Shown piece by piece: positions 46,355 through 55,785 of a DNA stretch of 64,000 nt (the first letter of the stretch is position 1; every line of letters starts with the position of its first letter). Below the pieces are notes generated by a model. That model did not search any database and had not been told where the DNA came from. It worked only from the letters and a program-made list of their open reading frames with translations. The position numbers and the translations under genes were made by a program. Source of the DNA: a virus; IMG/VR virus record IMGVR_UViG_3300012944_000025, positions 25,581 to 89,580 of that record. One strand, 5' to 3'.

Positions 46355-48031
46355 ATGTCAGGAAGCGTGAAGCAGTTCGTCGATTTTACGGGCAACACCA
46401 ACAACGACACGGGCGCGAATACCGTGGCCTCCATCCAGCCGATCGCCAACGGGGAGGCCGTCGACGGGACCGTGTCCGGTCGACCGGGCGAGAGTCTGCG
46501 CCAGCGTACCGAGGCCATCCGCGACGTCATGGCGGATTCGCTGTACCTTCGCGATTCTGACCGCAACTTCATCGCGTTTTGTCTCGGCGGAATTACATGG
46601 CCGGGCAGCACAACGGTCTCTGCCAGTGGCATACCTGTACTTACCAACACACTCTATCTGGTGCCGATGCTCACGCCCGGAGCAATCCAATTCGGAGCCC
46701 CGCCCATCGCATCTGCATTCGGTGTCTTGCACCTCAAACGGTCAAGCGACAGCGCGAACGCGGTCTCAGTGACGAGCCGGCGCCGGAGTTACGCTGCGGG
46801 AGATCAGATCAACGTGACCGTCACGTCTGGCGGCTCGTTTTCATGCTCGCTCGACGTTGAAATTGGTTATCGCAGGACGATCAAGATCGTAGCCACCGGG
46901 TCCACTACACTGGGCGCTGTGATCACCGCGCTCAACGGGCTGATCCCTCCCGCGCCTGACAACACGCAACTTGTGACCGCAGCGCTTGAAGGCGGAGCGT
47001 CGTCAGGCGATCTTTTCCTTGCACCACAAGCCCGGCAGGTTGCCGTGGGAAATTACGACGCCGAGGGTCATCAGATCGCCGTTAGCACTCTGTCGAGCTT
47101 CTTTTCTAGTAACCCCACGCAGGCTCTCGCGGAAGGCGATTCGTTGTGTGTTCGTTACGATACGGTGACCGACCCCGCCTCTACAGGAGGACGCCGACAG
47201 TCGCTTGTCGAGAACAGCAATACCTCCGTGCCTGCGGGTTCATTGTTCAACAGCCGAGTGCACCCCGAATTCTTGGTTAACGCTCTACCCATCTGTAAGG
47301 TGTTCAACAACAGCCTAGTGTTCGGAACGGGTTGTGAAATCAGGCCAGGCTCTGTTGCCGGACGATTAGACGGGGGAGACGGGACAAATATTTCGTATGG
47401 CGGTGGCGCTGCATGGGCTGATGGGACCGCGAATCCGGCGACGACAGTTGAAGGTCAATTCGATAAAATCATCAATGACCTGGTGGGTGCAACTGGGTCT
47501 GCAAAAATTCAAGGTGTTGCCAATGCTGATTTGGCGGCAGGCACCGTTAAACAACAAATCGATCTTTTGTCGAGCGGTTGGCTTAAGGTAGGAAAGTTTG
47601 TCAATGCTACATGGCCCCTGGCCGGTTCAGCTTTCCTTTTAATATCGGGTGGCGCTGTTCCTGACGGCTCCAGCGGGTGGAATTTCCCTACCACGGGCGT
47701 CATTCAGGCGAATTTAGGTCTGCCCGCGAGCGCAGTACTTACTAAGTTGCGTGTCCGATACAATCGGAACGGCGCCAATGCTTTTCAAGTGCAAATGGGT
47801 TCGATAGATTTAACTACGGGCAGCGGCGGCTCTAGCTCCGTCTTCGACGATTTGATTAGCGTAGGAGACTCAGTGATTGACATCATTAATTTTGGAGTTA
47901 ACGGGTCAGGTGAGTTTAACGGGACGTCAGGGCCGTATACATTGTTGAGCAGTAGAATTTACTATATACAAGTATCATTCAACAGAGCTATTGGGACACC
48001 CCAATTCATTGGCGCGATAATCAACCCCTAG
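46355..48031 (+). CDS. Tail fibre-like protein, 558 aa
   Basis: GGAGG precedes ATG 46355. The first 70 residues, GC-rich in DNA, look conserved and virion-anchoring; the rest is Ser/Gly/Thr/Asn-rich beta sequence typical of fibre shafts and tips. From about 46.57 kb the DNA becomes much AT-richer than the operon, while the frame stays open, as expected when the receptor-binding part was exchanged by recombination. Its stop overlaps the convergent lipoprotein gene. Confidence 0.78.
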   Translation: MSGSVKQFVDFTGNTNNDTGANTVASIQPIANGEAVDGTVSGRPGESLRQRTEAIRDVMADSLYLRDSDRNFIAFCLGGITWPGSTTVSASGIPVLTNTLYLVPMLTPGAIQFGAPPIASAFGVLHLKRSSDSANAVSVTSRRRSYAAGDQINVTVTSGGSFSCSLDVEIGYRRTIKIVATGSTTLGAVITALNGLIPPAPDNTQLVTAALEGGASSGDLFLAPQARQVAVGNYDAEGHQIAVSTLSSFFSSNPTQALAEGDSLCVRYDTVTDPASTGGRRQSLVENSNTSVPAGSLFNSRVHPEFLVNALPICKVFNNSLVFGTGCEIRPGSVAGRLDGGDGTNISYGGGAAWADGTANPATTVEGQFDKIINDLVGATGSAKIQGVANADLAAGTVKQQIDLLSSGWLKVGKFVNATWPLAGSAFLLISGGAVPDGSSGWNFPTTGVIQANLGLPASAVLTKLRVRYNRNGANAFQVQMGSIDLTTGSGGSSSVFDDLISVGDSVIDIINFGVNGSGEFNGTSGPYTLLSSRIYYIQVSFNRAIGTPQFIGAIINP

Positions 48032-48465
48032 AGGCCACAAGTAGTACGAGGCGCCATATGGTTGTCGTTGTATGCAAACCCGAGGGTGGCCACAGCTGTT
48101 AACGTGAGCAGCCCATCAACCACAAAGGGAGGAAGAGTATTAAGATACCCTTCACTAATCGGGTTGGGTATACGGTCCTCCCCCTGAGGAAGCACCATGA
48201 GTGCCGTAATCACACCCAAGTTGACGCCCAGGCCTCCGTACAACGCCAAGGCACTGGGCTGTTTCCCAAGCGCGGCGTTGGTTTCCACCTGGGGTCCGCC
48301 CGAATGAATCGCGGCGTTGGTCTGCATGGTGGAACATGCAGCCCCAACAGTTGCCAGGCCTGCCATGGTGTATTGGTAGGCCCTATGCTGTCCAGGAGAA
48401 CAACTGACCAATATCAGGGTTGAAATCATGATAACGATGACTATCAACGTACGTACCTTATCCAT
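48028..48465 (-). CDS. Putative lipoprotein, 145 aa
   Basis: Lys/Arg-containing N-terminus, a hydrophobic span (I-V-I-V-I-M-I-S-T-L-I) and a lipobox L-V-S-C at residues 19-22, so secretion and lipidation are likely. Later segments (G-L-A-T-V-G-A-A-C, T-A-V-A-T-L-G-F-A) are hydrophobic and Gly/Ala-rich. Lipoproteins beside tail fibres in phages can act in superinfection exclusion or lysis. AT-rich, like the adjacent fibre end. Confidence 0.72.
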   Translation of the reverse strand: MDKVRTLIVIVIMISTLILVSCSPGQHRAYQYTMAGLATVGAACSTMQTNAAIHSGGPQVETNAALGKQPSALALYGGLGVNLGVITALMVLPQGEDRIPNPISEGYLNTLPPFVVDGLLTLTAVATLGFAYNDNHMAPRTTCGL

Positions 48466-48469
48466 ACAG

Positions 48470-48484
48470 TCTTATACCTTACGA
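48470..48484. promoter_or_regulatory. Degenerate copy of the 15-bp element at the lipoprotein start
   Basis: TCTTATACCTTACGA, 11 of 15 matches to the element at 61167-61181, located 5-19 bases upstream of the lipoprotein ATG (minus strand). On that strand it reads GGTATAAG, resembling a -10 box very close to the start codon. Confidence 0.35.
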
Positions 48485-48494
48485 GGTTACTCAT

Positions 48495-48704
48495 TTAAGT
48501 GATCTCCATGCTCATTGCCTCCGTAGGCAACCATTGCTCGTAGGTATAGTCGCCGCCGGCGAGCCGGCGAACCACGATTTTTCCCACGCGAACATCCACA
48601 AGGCAAGCGCCGCACACCGTTGCGACTGTTCGGGCCTTATTGGTTACAACCAACCCCTGATTGGCTTCATTGAACGACTCACTGCAATTGCTGCATGTCT
48701 GCAT
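48495..48704 (-). CDS. Zinc-ribbon small protein, 69 aa
   Basis: Q-T-C-S-N-C-S-E at the N-terminus and T-V-C-G-A-C-L-V in the middle are two CxxC knuckles about 30 residues apart, with a beta end (K-I-V-V-R-R-L-A-G-G). ATG 48704. Belongs to the same AT-rich block as the lipoprotein. Confidence 0.7.
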   Translation of the reverse strand: MQTCSNCSESFNEANQGLVVTNKARTVATVCGACLVDVRVGKIVVRRLAGGDYTYEQWLPTEAMSMEIT

Positions 48705-48743
48705 CTGCCATGATTACCACGCAATCACGGCCCTCGTCACGCG

Positions 48744-51044
48744 TCACGCGATGGAGCAGGCGCCGCCCTGGCAGGCGATCTCGCCGGCGAGGTCGGTGCC
48801 GTCCTCGACCTCGACGATCGACAGGTAGTCGATCGGCTCGTACTTGGCGACCAGCTCGTTGAAGCGGCGCTCCTGGTCGTCGGTCACCACGGCCTCGAAC
48901 GGCATGAACGGCAGGACCGGGTCCTCGGGGAGCAGCGAGACGCCCGTGAAGCTGTCGCGATGGGTCCACAGATAGTCGGCGACTTGGTCCCACTCGTGAG
49001 GCGCGACGTTGACCGTGTTGCTGACGTTGTGGTTGAGGCCCGGAGATCTTCCGGAGTCGTCGGTTCCGGGAAGCACCCAGTTCTGCTGCGTTGAGCGCAC
49101 CATCTCGAGGAACTCGATTGCGCCGATGTCCTTCTTGATGATCGCACCGTCGGGCGCTTGGACTGGGAATTCGATCACGTACTTGCCATCGGGCTTACGC
49201 ACGCACATGTGCGGGTTCGCGGCCTTGAAGGCCTGGAACACCGTCTCGTACTCGTCGGCGGTCACGCGGCGGACGTAGCGCCGAGCGTGATGCGCGTGGT
49301 GGCCGCTGCCGACGCTACCCAGCTCGAGAGACGTCGTGCCGCTGGGCTTGACGCACGTGGTGCGCGCCGCCGGGTTGATGCCGATCTGGGCCGCGTAGTC
49401 GGCGTTCCACTCCTTGATGCGCCCGGCGATCGCGCGCTGGTACTCGGGATTGCACGAGATGTGAGGCGCGTCGAGCATGCCCGTCATGCCGATGCCGAGC
49501 AGCGCGTCGCGCCGCGCGATCAGCTCGCTGGCGAAGCCCAGGTACGGGAAGCTCGTGTAGCCCGCCTGGAGCGTGCCGATCAGCGTGGCCGCGCGAGCTG
49601 CCTCGACGAAGTCCTCGAACGAGGTCAGCTTTGCGGCGTTGATCTCGCAGAGGTTGCAGAACGCCCAACCGGTGACGAACAAGTCGCGCGTGCCGCGGAA
49701 CGCGTTCGCGATGCTCGGCATGTTGGTCTCCGCCCAGGCGATGACCGAGTCGTCGATCTTCAGCCGAGGGTCGAGCCCGATCTCGGCGCACGGGTTCGTC
49801 CCGTAGTGGCTCTGCTCGAGGAACACGAAGCCCGGCTCGCCGAACTCGCGGATCATCTCGAACACGCGCTTGAACTGCGCTTCCTTCGTCTCGTGACGCA
49901 GCAGCGCCACAGAGTTGTTGGCGTAGGCGAAGTACGGCTCGCGATCCTCCTTCCACCAGTCGCCCGTCTTACACACCATCATCTCGCCGTCGTCGGGTGA
50001 GAACAGCGCAATCATGGCGCTGCGGCGAATCCCGCCGGACAGCACGGCGCCGGCTGCGTGGCACAGGATGCGGTGGCACTCGATCGGGCGGAGCTTGCGG
50101 CCCTGCGCACCGTGCAACACCCTACGGATCGCTTCGAGAGCCGCCTTGAGCTTGATGTGTCCAGGCGCGCGGCCGCCTGACGTCTTGAGCGGAGACCCCG
50201 CCGGACGGATCAGGTGGTACGAAAACTCGACGTGCGTACCTTCGACGAAACTTTCGACCAGTGCGTCAACCGCGTCGGCCCAGCCCTCGATCGTGTCCGC
50301 GATGACGTGGTGCACGACGCGCTTTTCGTCGACGTAGCCGATTCGAGGGAGCTTGCCGACGTGCTCGAACTGCACCGAGTAGCCCACGCCACAGCCCGAC
50401 AGGAGCAGAAACATCGCCTCGGCGAACGCGCGGGCCCTGTCGATGAGCGTGAACGAGCAGTTGTACATCCTGTTATGGTTGGTCTCGATCGCCGCGCCGC
50501 CGAACTGCATCGAGCGCATCGACGGCAGGACGCGCTTGTCGCGAACCAGGCCGAACGCCCACGCGATCTCCTCGCGCAGTCCCTTCACGCTCGCGTACCT
50601 GCGCTGGTGCATGTCCTCGGCGCGAGCGACGGTCTCGTCGTAGACCTCACGGCGAAGCAGGGACGGCTGATAGCGCGCGTACTTGCTCGCGTGGATGTAG
50701 TTGGCGATCGCGCTAGGGTCCAGGGCACGCCGGGCACGCCGGGCGTCCGTCCTACGCTGCCGATAGATGATGTACGCCTTGGCGACCGCGAACTCCCGAA
50801 ATGACATCAACGCGATTTCGACCGCGTCCTGGACGTCTTCCACGGTGACCTCGACGTCGCCGAGGGCTCTCGACGCCTTCATCGCCACGCTGCGAAGCGT
50901 CGCGTCCTTCGGCGGCGGGCCCTTCACCTCGATCCACGCCTTGCGCACGGCGTCCTCTATCTTGGCGACGCTGAACGGTTGCGTGGTCACGCCATCGCGC
51001 TTTCGCACCGTGGGCGGTGAGGTGAACAGGGCGAGTTCTTCCAT
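48744..51044 (-). CDS. Class II (adenosylcobalamin-dependent) ribonucleotide reductase, RTPR-like, 766 aa
   Basis: Reduces ribonucleotides to deoxyribonucleotides using a B12-derived radical. An N-terminal ATP-cone (about 12-100: V-R-K-R-D-G ... F-S-V-A-K-I) for allosteric control is followed by the catalytic barrel: Y-N-C-S-F (Cys196), S-G-G-R-A-P-G-H, and N-P-C-A-E-I with thiyl-type Cys419 and Glu421. The end carries C758-Q-G-G-A-C763, the shuttle Cys pair seen in RTPR-type monomeric class II enzymes. Needs no oxygen and no second subunit, but depends on host cobalamin. GAAGGAG before ATG 51044. Confidence 0.92.
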   Translation of the reverse strand: MEELALFTSPPTVRKRDGVTTQPFSVAKIEDAVRKAWIEVKGPPPKDATLRSVAMKASRALGDVEVTVEDVQDAVEIALMSFREFAVAKAYIIYRQRRTDARRARRALDPSAIANYIHASKYARYQPSLLRREVYDETVARAEDMHQRRYASVKGLREEIAWAFGLVRDKRVLPSMRSMQFGGAAIETNHNRMYNCSFTLIDRARAFAEAMFLLLSGCGVGYSVQFEHVGKLPRIGYVDEKRVVHHVIADTIEGWADAVDALVESFVEGTHVEFSYHLIRPAGSPLKTSGGRAPGHIKLKAALEAIRRVLHGAQGRKLRPIECHRILCHAAGAVLSGGIRRSAMIALFSPDDGEMMVCKTGDWWKEDREPYFAYANNSVALLRHETKEAQFKRVFEMIREFGEPGFVFLEQSHYGTNPCAEIGLDPRLKIDDSVIAWAETNMPSIANAFRGTRDLFVTGWAFCNLCEINAAKLTSFEDFVEAARAATLIGTLQAGYTSFPYLGFASELIARRDALLGIGMTGMLDAPHISCNPEYQRAIAGRIKEWNADYAAQIGINPAARTTCVKPSGTTSLELGSVGSGHHAHHARRYVRRVTADEYETVFQAFKAANPHMCVRKPDGKYVIEFPVQAPDGAIIKKDIGAIEFLEMVRSTQQNWVLPGTDDSGRSPGLNHNVSNTVNVAPHEWDQVADYLWTHRDSFTGVSLLPEDPVLPFMPFEAVVTDDQERRFNELVAKYEPIDYLSIVEVEDGTDLAGEIACQGGACSIA

Positions 51045-51058
51045 CGGCTCGGTCTCCT

Positions 51059-51625
51059 TCAGACGGGGTTTTCCACGAGCCGACGAGGCCGGGGCCTCGA
51101 CTTCTTGCGTGGCGGACTCGTGATGCTGCGAATCACCTCGAGCTTGGACCTCTGTCGAGGTCGTGTCTCAGGGCTATCGTCGGACAGTGCCAGCGCGATG
51201 CGCGCCAGAAAGTAAGCGTCCGCTTGGTTGTGGTCGCCGGGGCGCGCTCCGTCCGCGATCGCCGCCGCGACCATCTCATCCTTGTCGGCCTCGGTGCGCC
51301 CGGTGGCCCACTTTTTCAGGTTGACCGGCGGCACATCGACGCGGGGGACACCACACTCGTGAACGAGCAGGCGAAGCACCCCGCCGATCTCACCCAAGGA
51401 GAACGCCTGGTTGATCGCGCCAAAGGCGTAGCCCTCGACCGCGGCGTAGACAACATCCATGCCATCCACGAACGCGGCCGTAACCGTCTTGATCATGGCG
51501 AGCCGCGCCATGTCCCGGAGGCCGGCGGGAAGCACCGTCGTGGACCGCAGAACGAGTCCGACGCCGGACACCAGGCAGAGCCCGGTCCCTTCCAGCGAGG
51601 CGTCGATCCCTAGGTACGATGGCAT
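51059..51625 (-). CDS. RuvC-like Holliday junction resolvase/nuclease, 188 aa
   Basis: ATG 51625 gives M-P-S-Y-L-G-I-D-A-S-L-E-G-T-G, the first RNase H-fold strand with the first catalytic-type Asp. V-E-G-Y-A-F-G supplies the second acidic residue and D-H-N-Q-A-D-A-Y-F-L-A-R the C-terminal acidic motif; V-K/L-K-K-W-A-T-G lies between as in RuvC-like phage resolvases. It would resolve branched DNA before packaging. Arg/Lys-rich tail. Followed by the RNR gene after 14 bases. Confidence 0.82.
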   Translation of the reverse strand: MPSYLGIDASLEGTGLCLVSGVGLVLRSTTVLPAGLRDMARLAMIKTVTAAFVDGMDVVYAAVEGYAFGAINQAFSLGEIGGVLRLLVHECGVPRVDVPPVNLKKWATGRTEADKDEMVAAAIADGARPGDHNQADAYFLARIALALSDDSPETRPRQRSKLEVIRSITSPPRKKSRPRPRRLVENPV

Positions 51626-51705
51626 GGCGCCGTGATGGATTCCCACGCTACTATTGCCTTGGGATCTATGCAATTGAATCTAACGTTTTGTTTGATTGGA
51701 GGACC

Positions 51706-52089
51706 ATGTCGGCCGTGTCTCTAACGCTTCATCAGACGACCTCGGTGACGCAGAACGACAACGGGGCATCCTACCAGGCGACCAATGTCATCGAGGCTGC
51801 TCGGGGGATCGAGCGCGAGGTGTTCGTCTACCGGACGGATACCAAAGGGTTCGATCATTACGCCACGCCTGCTGACCTGGCCACCGTTCCGGTGTCCTTC
51901 GAGCTTGCCGTCGTGGACCGCCTACCCTTCTATCGACAGGACAGCCTCACTCGAAAGTGGCCGACGCTCGGCCTGATGCAGGACGATCTCGCGGTGACCG
52001 AGGCGCGTCTTCGTGGGCTGGCCCGCGAGGTGTCGCAGCGAGGCTCTGCGGCGGTGATCGACAAGACCATCGACATCGAGGTCGGCTGA
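51706..52089 (+). CDS. Probable virion/assembly protein, 127 aa
   Basis: GGAGG just upstream of ATG 51706. Beta-type first half, helical acidic second half. Overlaps the next gene (TGATG), so the two are coupled. Plus strand with the virion genes. No family recognised. Confidence 0.68.
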   Translation: MSAVSLTLHQTTSVTQNDNGASYQATNVIEAARGIEREVFVYRTDTKGFDHYATPADLATVPVSFELAVVDRLPFYRQDSLTRKWPTLGLMQDDLAVTEARLRGLAREVSQRGSAAVIDKTIDIEVG

Positions 52090-53078
52090 TGGCGACGTTT
52101 GACCAAACGCGACACGTCGAGCTAGTCGCCGGCGGTGATCAGGCCTTCGTGATCGAGAACGAGATGAAGGCGGCCGCGATCCCAGTCGAGCTTCCTCACC
52201 TCAGTGTGTTCCTGGTGAACGTCGTCGACCCCTTCGATCCCAAGCAGGACTCGCTCGCTCGCGTCGCGACCCTCGCCGATCTGACTCTCGTGCCCATCGG
52301 AAGGGACGCGGGAATCGCGACGCCCGGCGCCGATGGCGTCCAGTTCCTGTCTGCCTCGTGGATCGCCTCGTACAGCACGCTGGAGACGGGATTGAACGCG
52401 GCGCAAGCGTTTCGCGACCGTGTCAACAAGCTGGTCGTCGACTGGCAGACGTTCCGCACGCAGTTCAACGCGCCGAGCCCTACGTCGGCAGTTTATACGT
52501 TCCCCGCGACGGACACTTCGCCTCGAACGACGCTGATCAACGCGTACAAGGTAGCCAAGCAAGATCGCTACCAGAAGCAGCTCGCGAAGACCGCGGCGGA
52601 TACCGCGCTCACCGCGGCGCAAGCGGACAACACATACAAGCAGGGCCTGCTCTCAACCCTCGCGCCGGTCGTCGCCGCGGTCACGACAAACCAGTCGGAG
52701 ATGACGCAAGTCATCGGGTTCCTCACGTCGCTGCAGGCGGCGGGAACCACGTTCGCAGGCGCCAATCCGAGTGGAACGGGGATCGCGGCCTTCCAGACAG
52801 CGTTGACACTGGCTGCCTCGCAAGGCGCGCAAGCCGTGGCGTTCAGCGCTGACGCCAGCACCCTGCTGGGACTCGTCGGAACCTACCAGAACGTGAGGCA
52901 GAGCGACGCCTCGACGGCGGCAACCACCATCACGACCGCCACGATCGATCAGATCGCCAAGACGCAGGCGCTGTCCGCCGCGGTCGCGATTGAGACTGCG
53001 GCGCTGTCCGCCGTCCTCGCGGTGTGCCCGGACTTCAACAAGCACTCGATTCCGTTCGTCGACGACACCGAGCCGTAG
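52089..53078 (+). CDS. Ala/Thr-rich helical virion-like protein, 329 aa
   Basis: ATG 52089 overlaps the upstream stop. N-terminal 120 residues mixed; the rest are long Ala/Thr/Gln-rich helices (A-A-D-T-A-L-T-A-A-Q-A-D-N) and Thr-rich repeats typical of fibrous or coiled structural proteins. Ends just before the terminator at 53084-53122. Confidence 0.7.
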   Translation: MATFDQTRHVELVAGGDQAFVIENEMKAAAIPVELPHLSVFLVNVVDPFDPKQDSLARVATLADLTLVPIGRDAGIATPGADGVQFLSASWIASYSTLETGLNAAQAFRDRVNKLVVDWQTFRTQFNAPSPTSAVYTFPATDTSPRTTLINAYKVAKQDRYQKQLAKTAADTALTAAQADNTYKQGLLSTLAPVVAAVTTNQSEMTQVIGFLTSLQAAGTTFAGANPSGTGIAAFQTALTLAASQGAQAVAFSADASTLLGLVGTYQNVRQSDASTAATTITTATIDQIAKTQALSAAVAIETAALSAVLAVCPDFNKHSIPFVDDTEP

Positions 53079-53083
53079 GGGCC

Positions 53084-53122
53084 AAAAAAAGGAACCGCGT
53101 CAGTCGGTTGGCGCGGTTCCTT
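53084..53122 (-). terminator. Intrinsic terminator (strongest for minus-strand transcripts)
   Basis: Inverted repeat GGAACCGCG (53091-53099) / CGCGGTTCC (53112-53120), extended by AA/TT, with a 12-base loop. On the minus strand the stem is followed by seven T (A-run 53084-53090), making a textbook rho-independent terminator for the DUF932-like/VWA operon. On the plus strand only two T follow, so it would be weaker for the 52089 gene. It separates two convergent transcripts. Confidence 0.85.
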
Positions 53123-53170
53123 CCGAAGGAGCCCAGGGCCGCCTTCGCTTCCACGGTCAAGCCTACTGGA

Positions 53171-54361
53171 TCAAGCCGCGACGGTCTCGGGCTTCGCAAC
53201 CTTCGGTTCCATGATGATCCCGGCGGCGCGCTCCAGCTCCAGTCGCCGCTCGGGCGCCGCGGACTGGGCCAGCCACGCCACGGCCTGCGACATGCGGGCG
53301 ACGCTCGTCCCACGTGGCAGGACCGTGATGTCGCCGTTGTTAAAGGTCTCGCGGGTCGAGTCGATCTCCGCGCGGGTCAGCTTGAGCTTCTCCAGCTCGC
53401 CGCCCTTGTCGAAGAATTTCTTCGGGTCGACCGAGGTCTCCATCGCGGTCTCGAGCGTGGCGACCGCCTCGTCGATCTTCGGGGGCGACAGGATTCCGCG
53501 GACGTGGTCGCGCACCATCAGCGCCATCGCGTTGGTGTCCGCGGCGTACGTCTCCTGGGCGTACTCGATGTTCTCGGCGAGGCGCTTCCCCAGGTGAACT
53601 TTGCGCAGGCTGTCCTCGCGGGTGGCGGTGTTGCTGCACCAGATCCGCCACAGGAAGAATTGCAGGCTGAGGGCGCCGCAGCCGAAGTCGCTGTTGCTGA
53701 GGGACACGCCGAAGGCGAAGATCTCCTCGTTGCCCTGCTGCTTGCCAATCACGTAGGTCTTGGGGATCAGCGCCTTGACGCTGAAGCGAAGCTCGCCGCC
53801 GATACCCTCGATGGGCACTGCGCCGATGTCGTGGCACGTTCTGGCGAACGCGTCGAGGATCGGGCCGCTGTCCATGCGCCGGTACGTGTCCGACAGGACG
53901 CCGCGGATCTCCTCGTCGCTGGACCGGACCAGGAACTTCTCCTCGCCCCGGTGCTTGTACACGGTGTTGAGGGCGTCCGTGATCAGCTCGCCCCCGTACT
54001 CCTCACCGAGGAACCGGTTGACGAACGTGACAGGGATGTCCACGCGGGACGCAGCCTGCTCGAGAGCGTGCTTGTGCAGCGGCTCGGAGAACGCGCTCTC
54101 GCCGCGACCCTTCGTGCCCATGATCACGCGGTGAACCTTGCGGTCGCCGTCGGTCTCGGTCTTCGTCTTCGCCTTGACCACGTCGGTGCGGAACGAGAAC
54201 TGAACCTTCTTGGTCGGGACGACCCGATCGATCAGCTGCGTGTCGCGGACTCGCGTGATGACGTCGACGGCGGACGCCGACTTGAGGGCGATCTGCTGCT
54301 GAAGATGCGCCTCGGCGTCCTTGAGGGCGACGCCGTACGCGCGCTTGTCGTGGTGATACAT
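53171..54361 (-). CDS. DUF932-like phage/plasmid protein, 396 aa
   Basis: ATG 54361 (M-Y-H-H-D-K-R-A-Y-G). Resembles the DUF932 family of phage and plasmid proteins, with the feature F-L-W-R-I-W-C-S-N-T-A-T-R-E-D in the middle, where the family usually has a C-S-N-G segment. Function of the family is not established. It lies nine bases after the VWA/metallopeptidase gene and is last before the terminator, so the two are probably one operon. Confidence 0.65.
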   Translation of the reverse strand: MYHHDKRAYGVALKDAEAHLQQQIALKSASAVDVITRVRDTQLIDRVVPTKKVQFSFRTDVVKAKTKTETDGDRKVHRVIMGTKGRGESAFSEPLHKHALEQAASRVDIPVTFVNRFLGEEYGGELITDALNTVYKHRGEEKFLVRSSDEEIRGVLSDTYRRMDSGPILDAFARTCHDIGAVPIEGIGGELRFSVKALIPKTYVIGKQQGNEEIFAFGVSLSNSDFGCGALSLQFFLWRIWCSNTATREDSLRKVHLGKRLAENIEYAQETYAADTNAMALMVRDHVRGILSPPKIDEAVATLETAMETSVDPKKFFDKGGELEKLKLTRAEIDSTRETFNNGDITVLPRGTSVARMSQAVAWLAQSAAPERRLELERAAGIIMEPKVAKPETVAA

Positions 54362-54369
54362 GATTGCTC

Positions 54370-55764
54370 CTAGTTGTCGCTGAAGATCTCGGGCTCGGGA
54401 TGAAGGCTTCGGTGCGCGGGATCGCACACGATGATCTCCCCCAGGCCGTCGAAGTTCGACGCGTGCTGCGGGGTTACCAGCCAGATGACAGGGATGTGGA
54501 TGGGCGGTCGGTTCTCCTCGGATACGGGCGGCGCATACCCGTCGGTGTGGACGATGATGATGTCGGGCTCGGTGGACTCGTTGCCGTAGTACTGCAGCAA
54601 GTGCTCGAATGGCGCGTCGAAGTCTGTGCCGCCTCGCCCCACGATGTTGGTCGGGATCTTGTCCCCGGGGCGCAGCAGAAGATCGCGCTGTACGGCTGCG
54701 TCGAAGTCGATCGAGCGGACCTCCATGGCCTCGTCCACCATGAGCATGTGGTGCAGCTCGTTGATCGCGATCCGGGCCTCTTCCGACGGCACCGATCCCG
54801 AGGTGTCGCGCGCGAACACGACCTTCCAGCTGCGGTCCTTCGTGCGGCCCGGGGACGCGATGATCGCGTCGTCCTGCTCCGACAACGCCATGAGGGCCCG
54901 GTTGGGCACCGAGACCGACCTGCGCGCCTTGGCGAGCTTCGTCGCCTTGGCTCTCGACGCGAACACCTCCCACCACGGGACGACGGGCTCGGCGAGGTAG
55001 CTGATCAGGAACTCCTCGACGGACCCCGGCAGCAGGCCGCGCCCCCTGCCTCCGTCCGCCGCCAGCGCCTGGCGGAGCAGCGGCTTGATCTGATCTCGCA
55101 GGTGATGTGCTAGGCCGACCCTGGACTCGGAGAGTCGACCCTTACCGGCGCCGTCCCTGTTGCCCTTTCCGTCTTTGGCGTCCCCCTCCTCGTCTTCCGA
55201 CGGGTCGCCGTCCCACAAGCTGTGGTTGCTGAGCGGAATCTTGATGATGTCGACCATCTTCATGAGCCGCTCGACGTAGTCCTCGAAGGCCAGGTCGTTG
55301 GGCATGTCGAAGTGCTCGGGCATGTGGAGGCCCTCCTTGGCGTCCATGACCTGCCCGGGCTCGAGGTGGTCGAGAATCCACTTCCGCTGGAACGCAACCG
55401 CGTACCCCCGGTTGGGGTTGTTCCGCAGGAGCGAGTTCACGGCGAGGTCCGCGGCGATGCCCATGACGAAATCCGCCTTGTCCCGGTCGTCGTCCGAGTA
55501 CCGGGACAGCAGCTCGATGTACCGGGGCACGTGGTCCAGCGCCAGGTGCAGCAGCTCATGTTCGATCATGTACATCGCGGCGGCCATGTCGATCGCCTCG
55601 ACGTACTCGGGGTCATAGAACAGCGTGAGTCGGCCGCCGCGAACCCCGACCGCGAGCGCGCCGAGACCCGGCCGAGGCACGCGGCTCAACGAGGAGGCAA
55701 GGCGTCCGTAGAACCCCCGCTTCTTCAGCAGGTGAACGACGAACTCCGATATGTTCAGCTTCAT
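54370..55764 (-). CDS. VWA-like and metallopeptidase-like protein (DUF2201 type), 464 aa
   Basis: An N-terminal peptidase-like half has I-E-H69-E70-L-L-H73, an HExxH site in the setting seen in DUF2201 proteins. A C-terminal von Willebrand A-like half has a MIDAS D320-T-S-G-S324, G-R-G-G-T-D-F, and H-T-D-G-Y. An acidic Asp/Glu/Gly linker lies between. VWA proteins usually partner with MoxR-type AAA+ ATPases; one is encoded at 57424-58692. The pair could remodel or mature a complex. ATG 55764. Confidence 0.82.
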   Translation of the reverse strand: MKLNISEFVVHLLKKRGFYGRLASSLSRVPRPGLGALAVGVRGGRLTLFYDPEYVEAIDMAAAMYMIEHELLHLALDHVPRYIELLSRYSDDDRDKADFVMGIAADLAVNSLLRNNPNRGYAVAFQRKWILDHLEPGQVMDAKEGLHMPEHFDMPNDLAFEDYVERLMKMVDIIKIPLSNHSLWDGDPSEDEEGDAKDGKGNRDGAGKGRLSESRVGLAHHLRDQIKPLLRQALAADGGRGRGLLPGSVEEFLISYLAEPVVPWWEVFASRAKATKLAKARRSVSVPNRALMALSEQDDAIIASPGRTKDRSWKVVFARDTSGSVPSEEARIAINELHHMLMVDEAMEVRSIDFDAAVQRDLLLRPGDKIPTNIVGRGGTDFDAPFEHLLQYYGNESTEPDIIIVHTDGYAPPVSEENRPPIHIPVIWLVTPQHASNFDGLGEIIVCDPAHRSLHPEPEIFSDN

Positions 55765-55785
55765 GGTGTCCTATACTTGTGGGTG

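Noticed and set aside
55222-55785. N-terminal extension of the 55786 gene back to 55222
   Set aside because: The extension is antisense to the VWA/metallopeptidase gene, including its HExxH region; ATG 55786 gives a plausible start.
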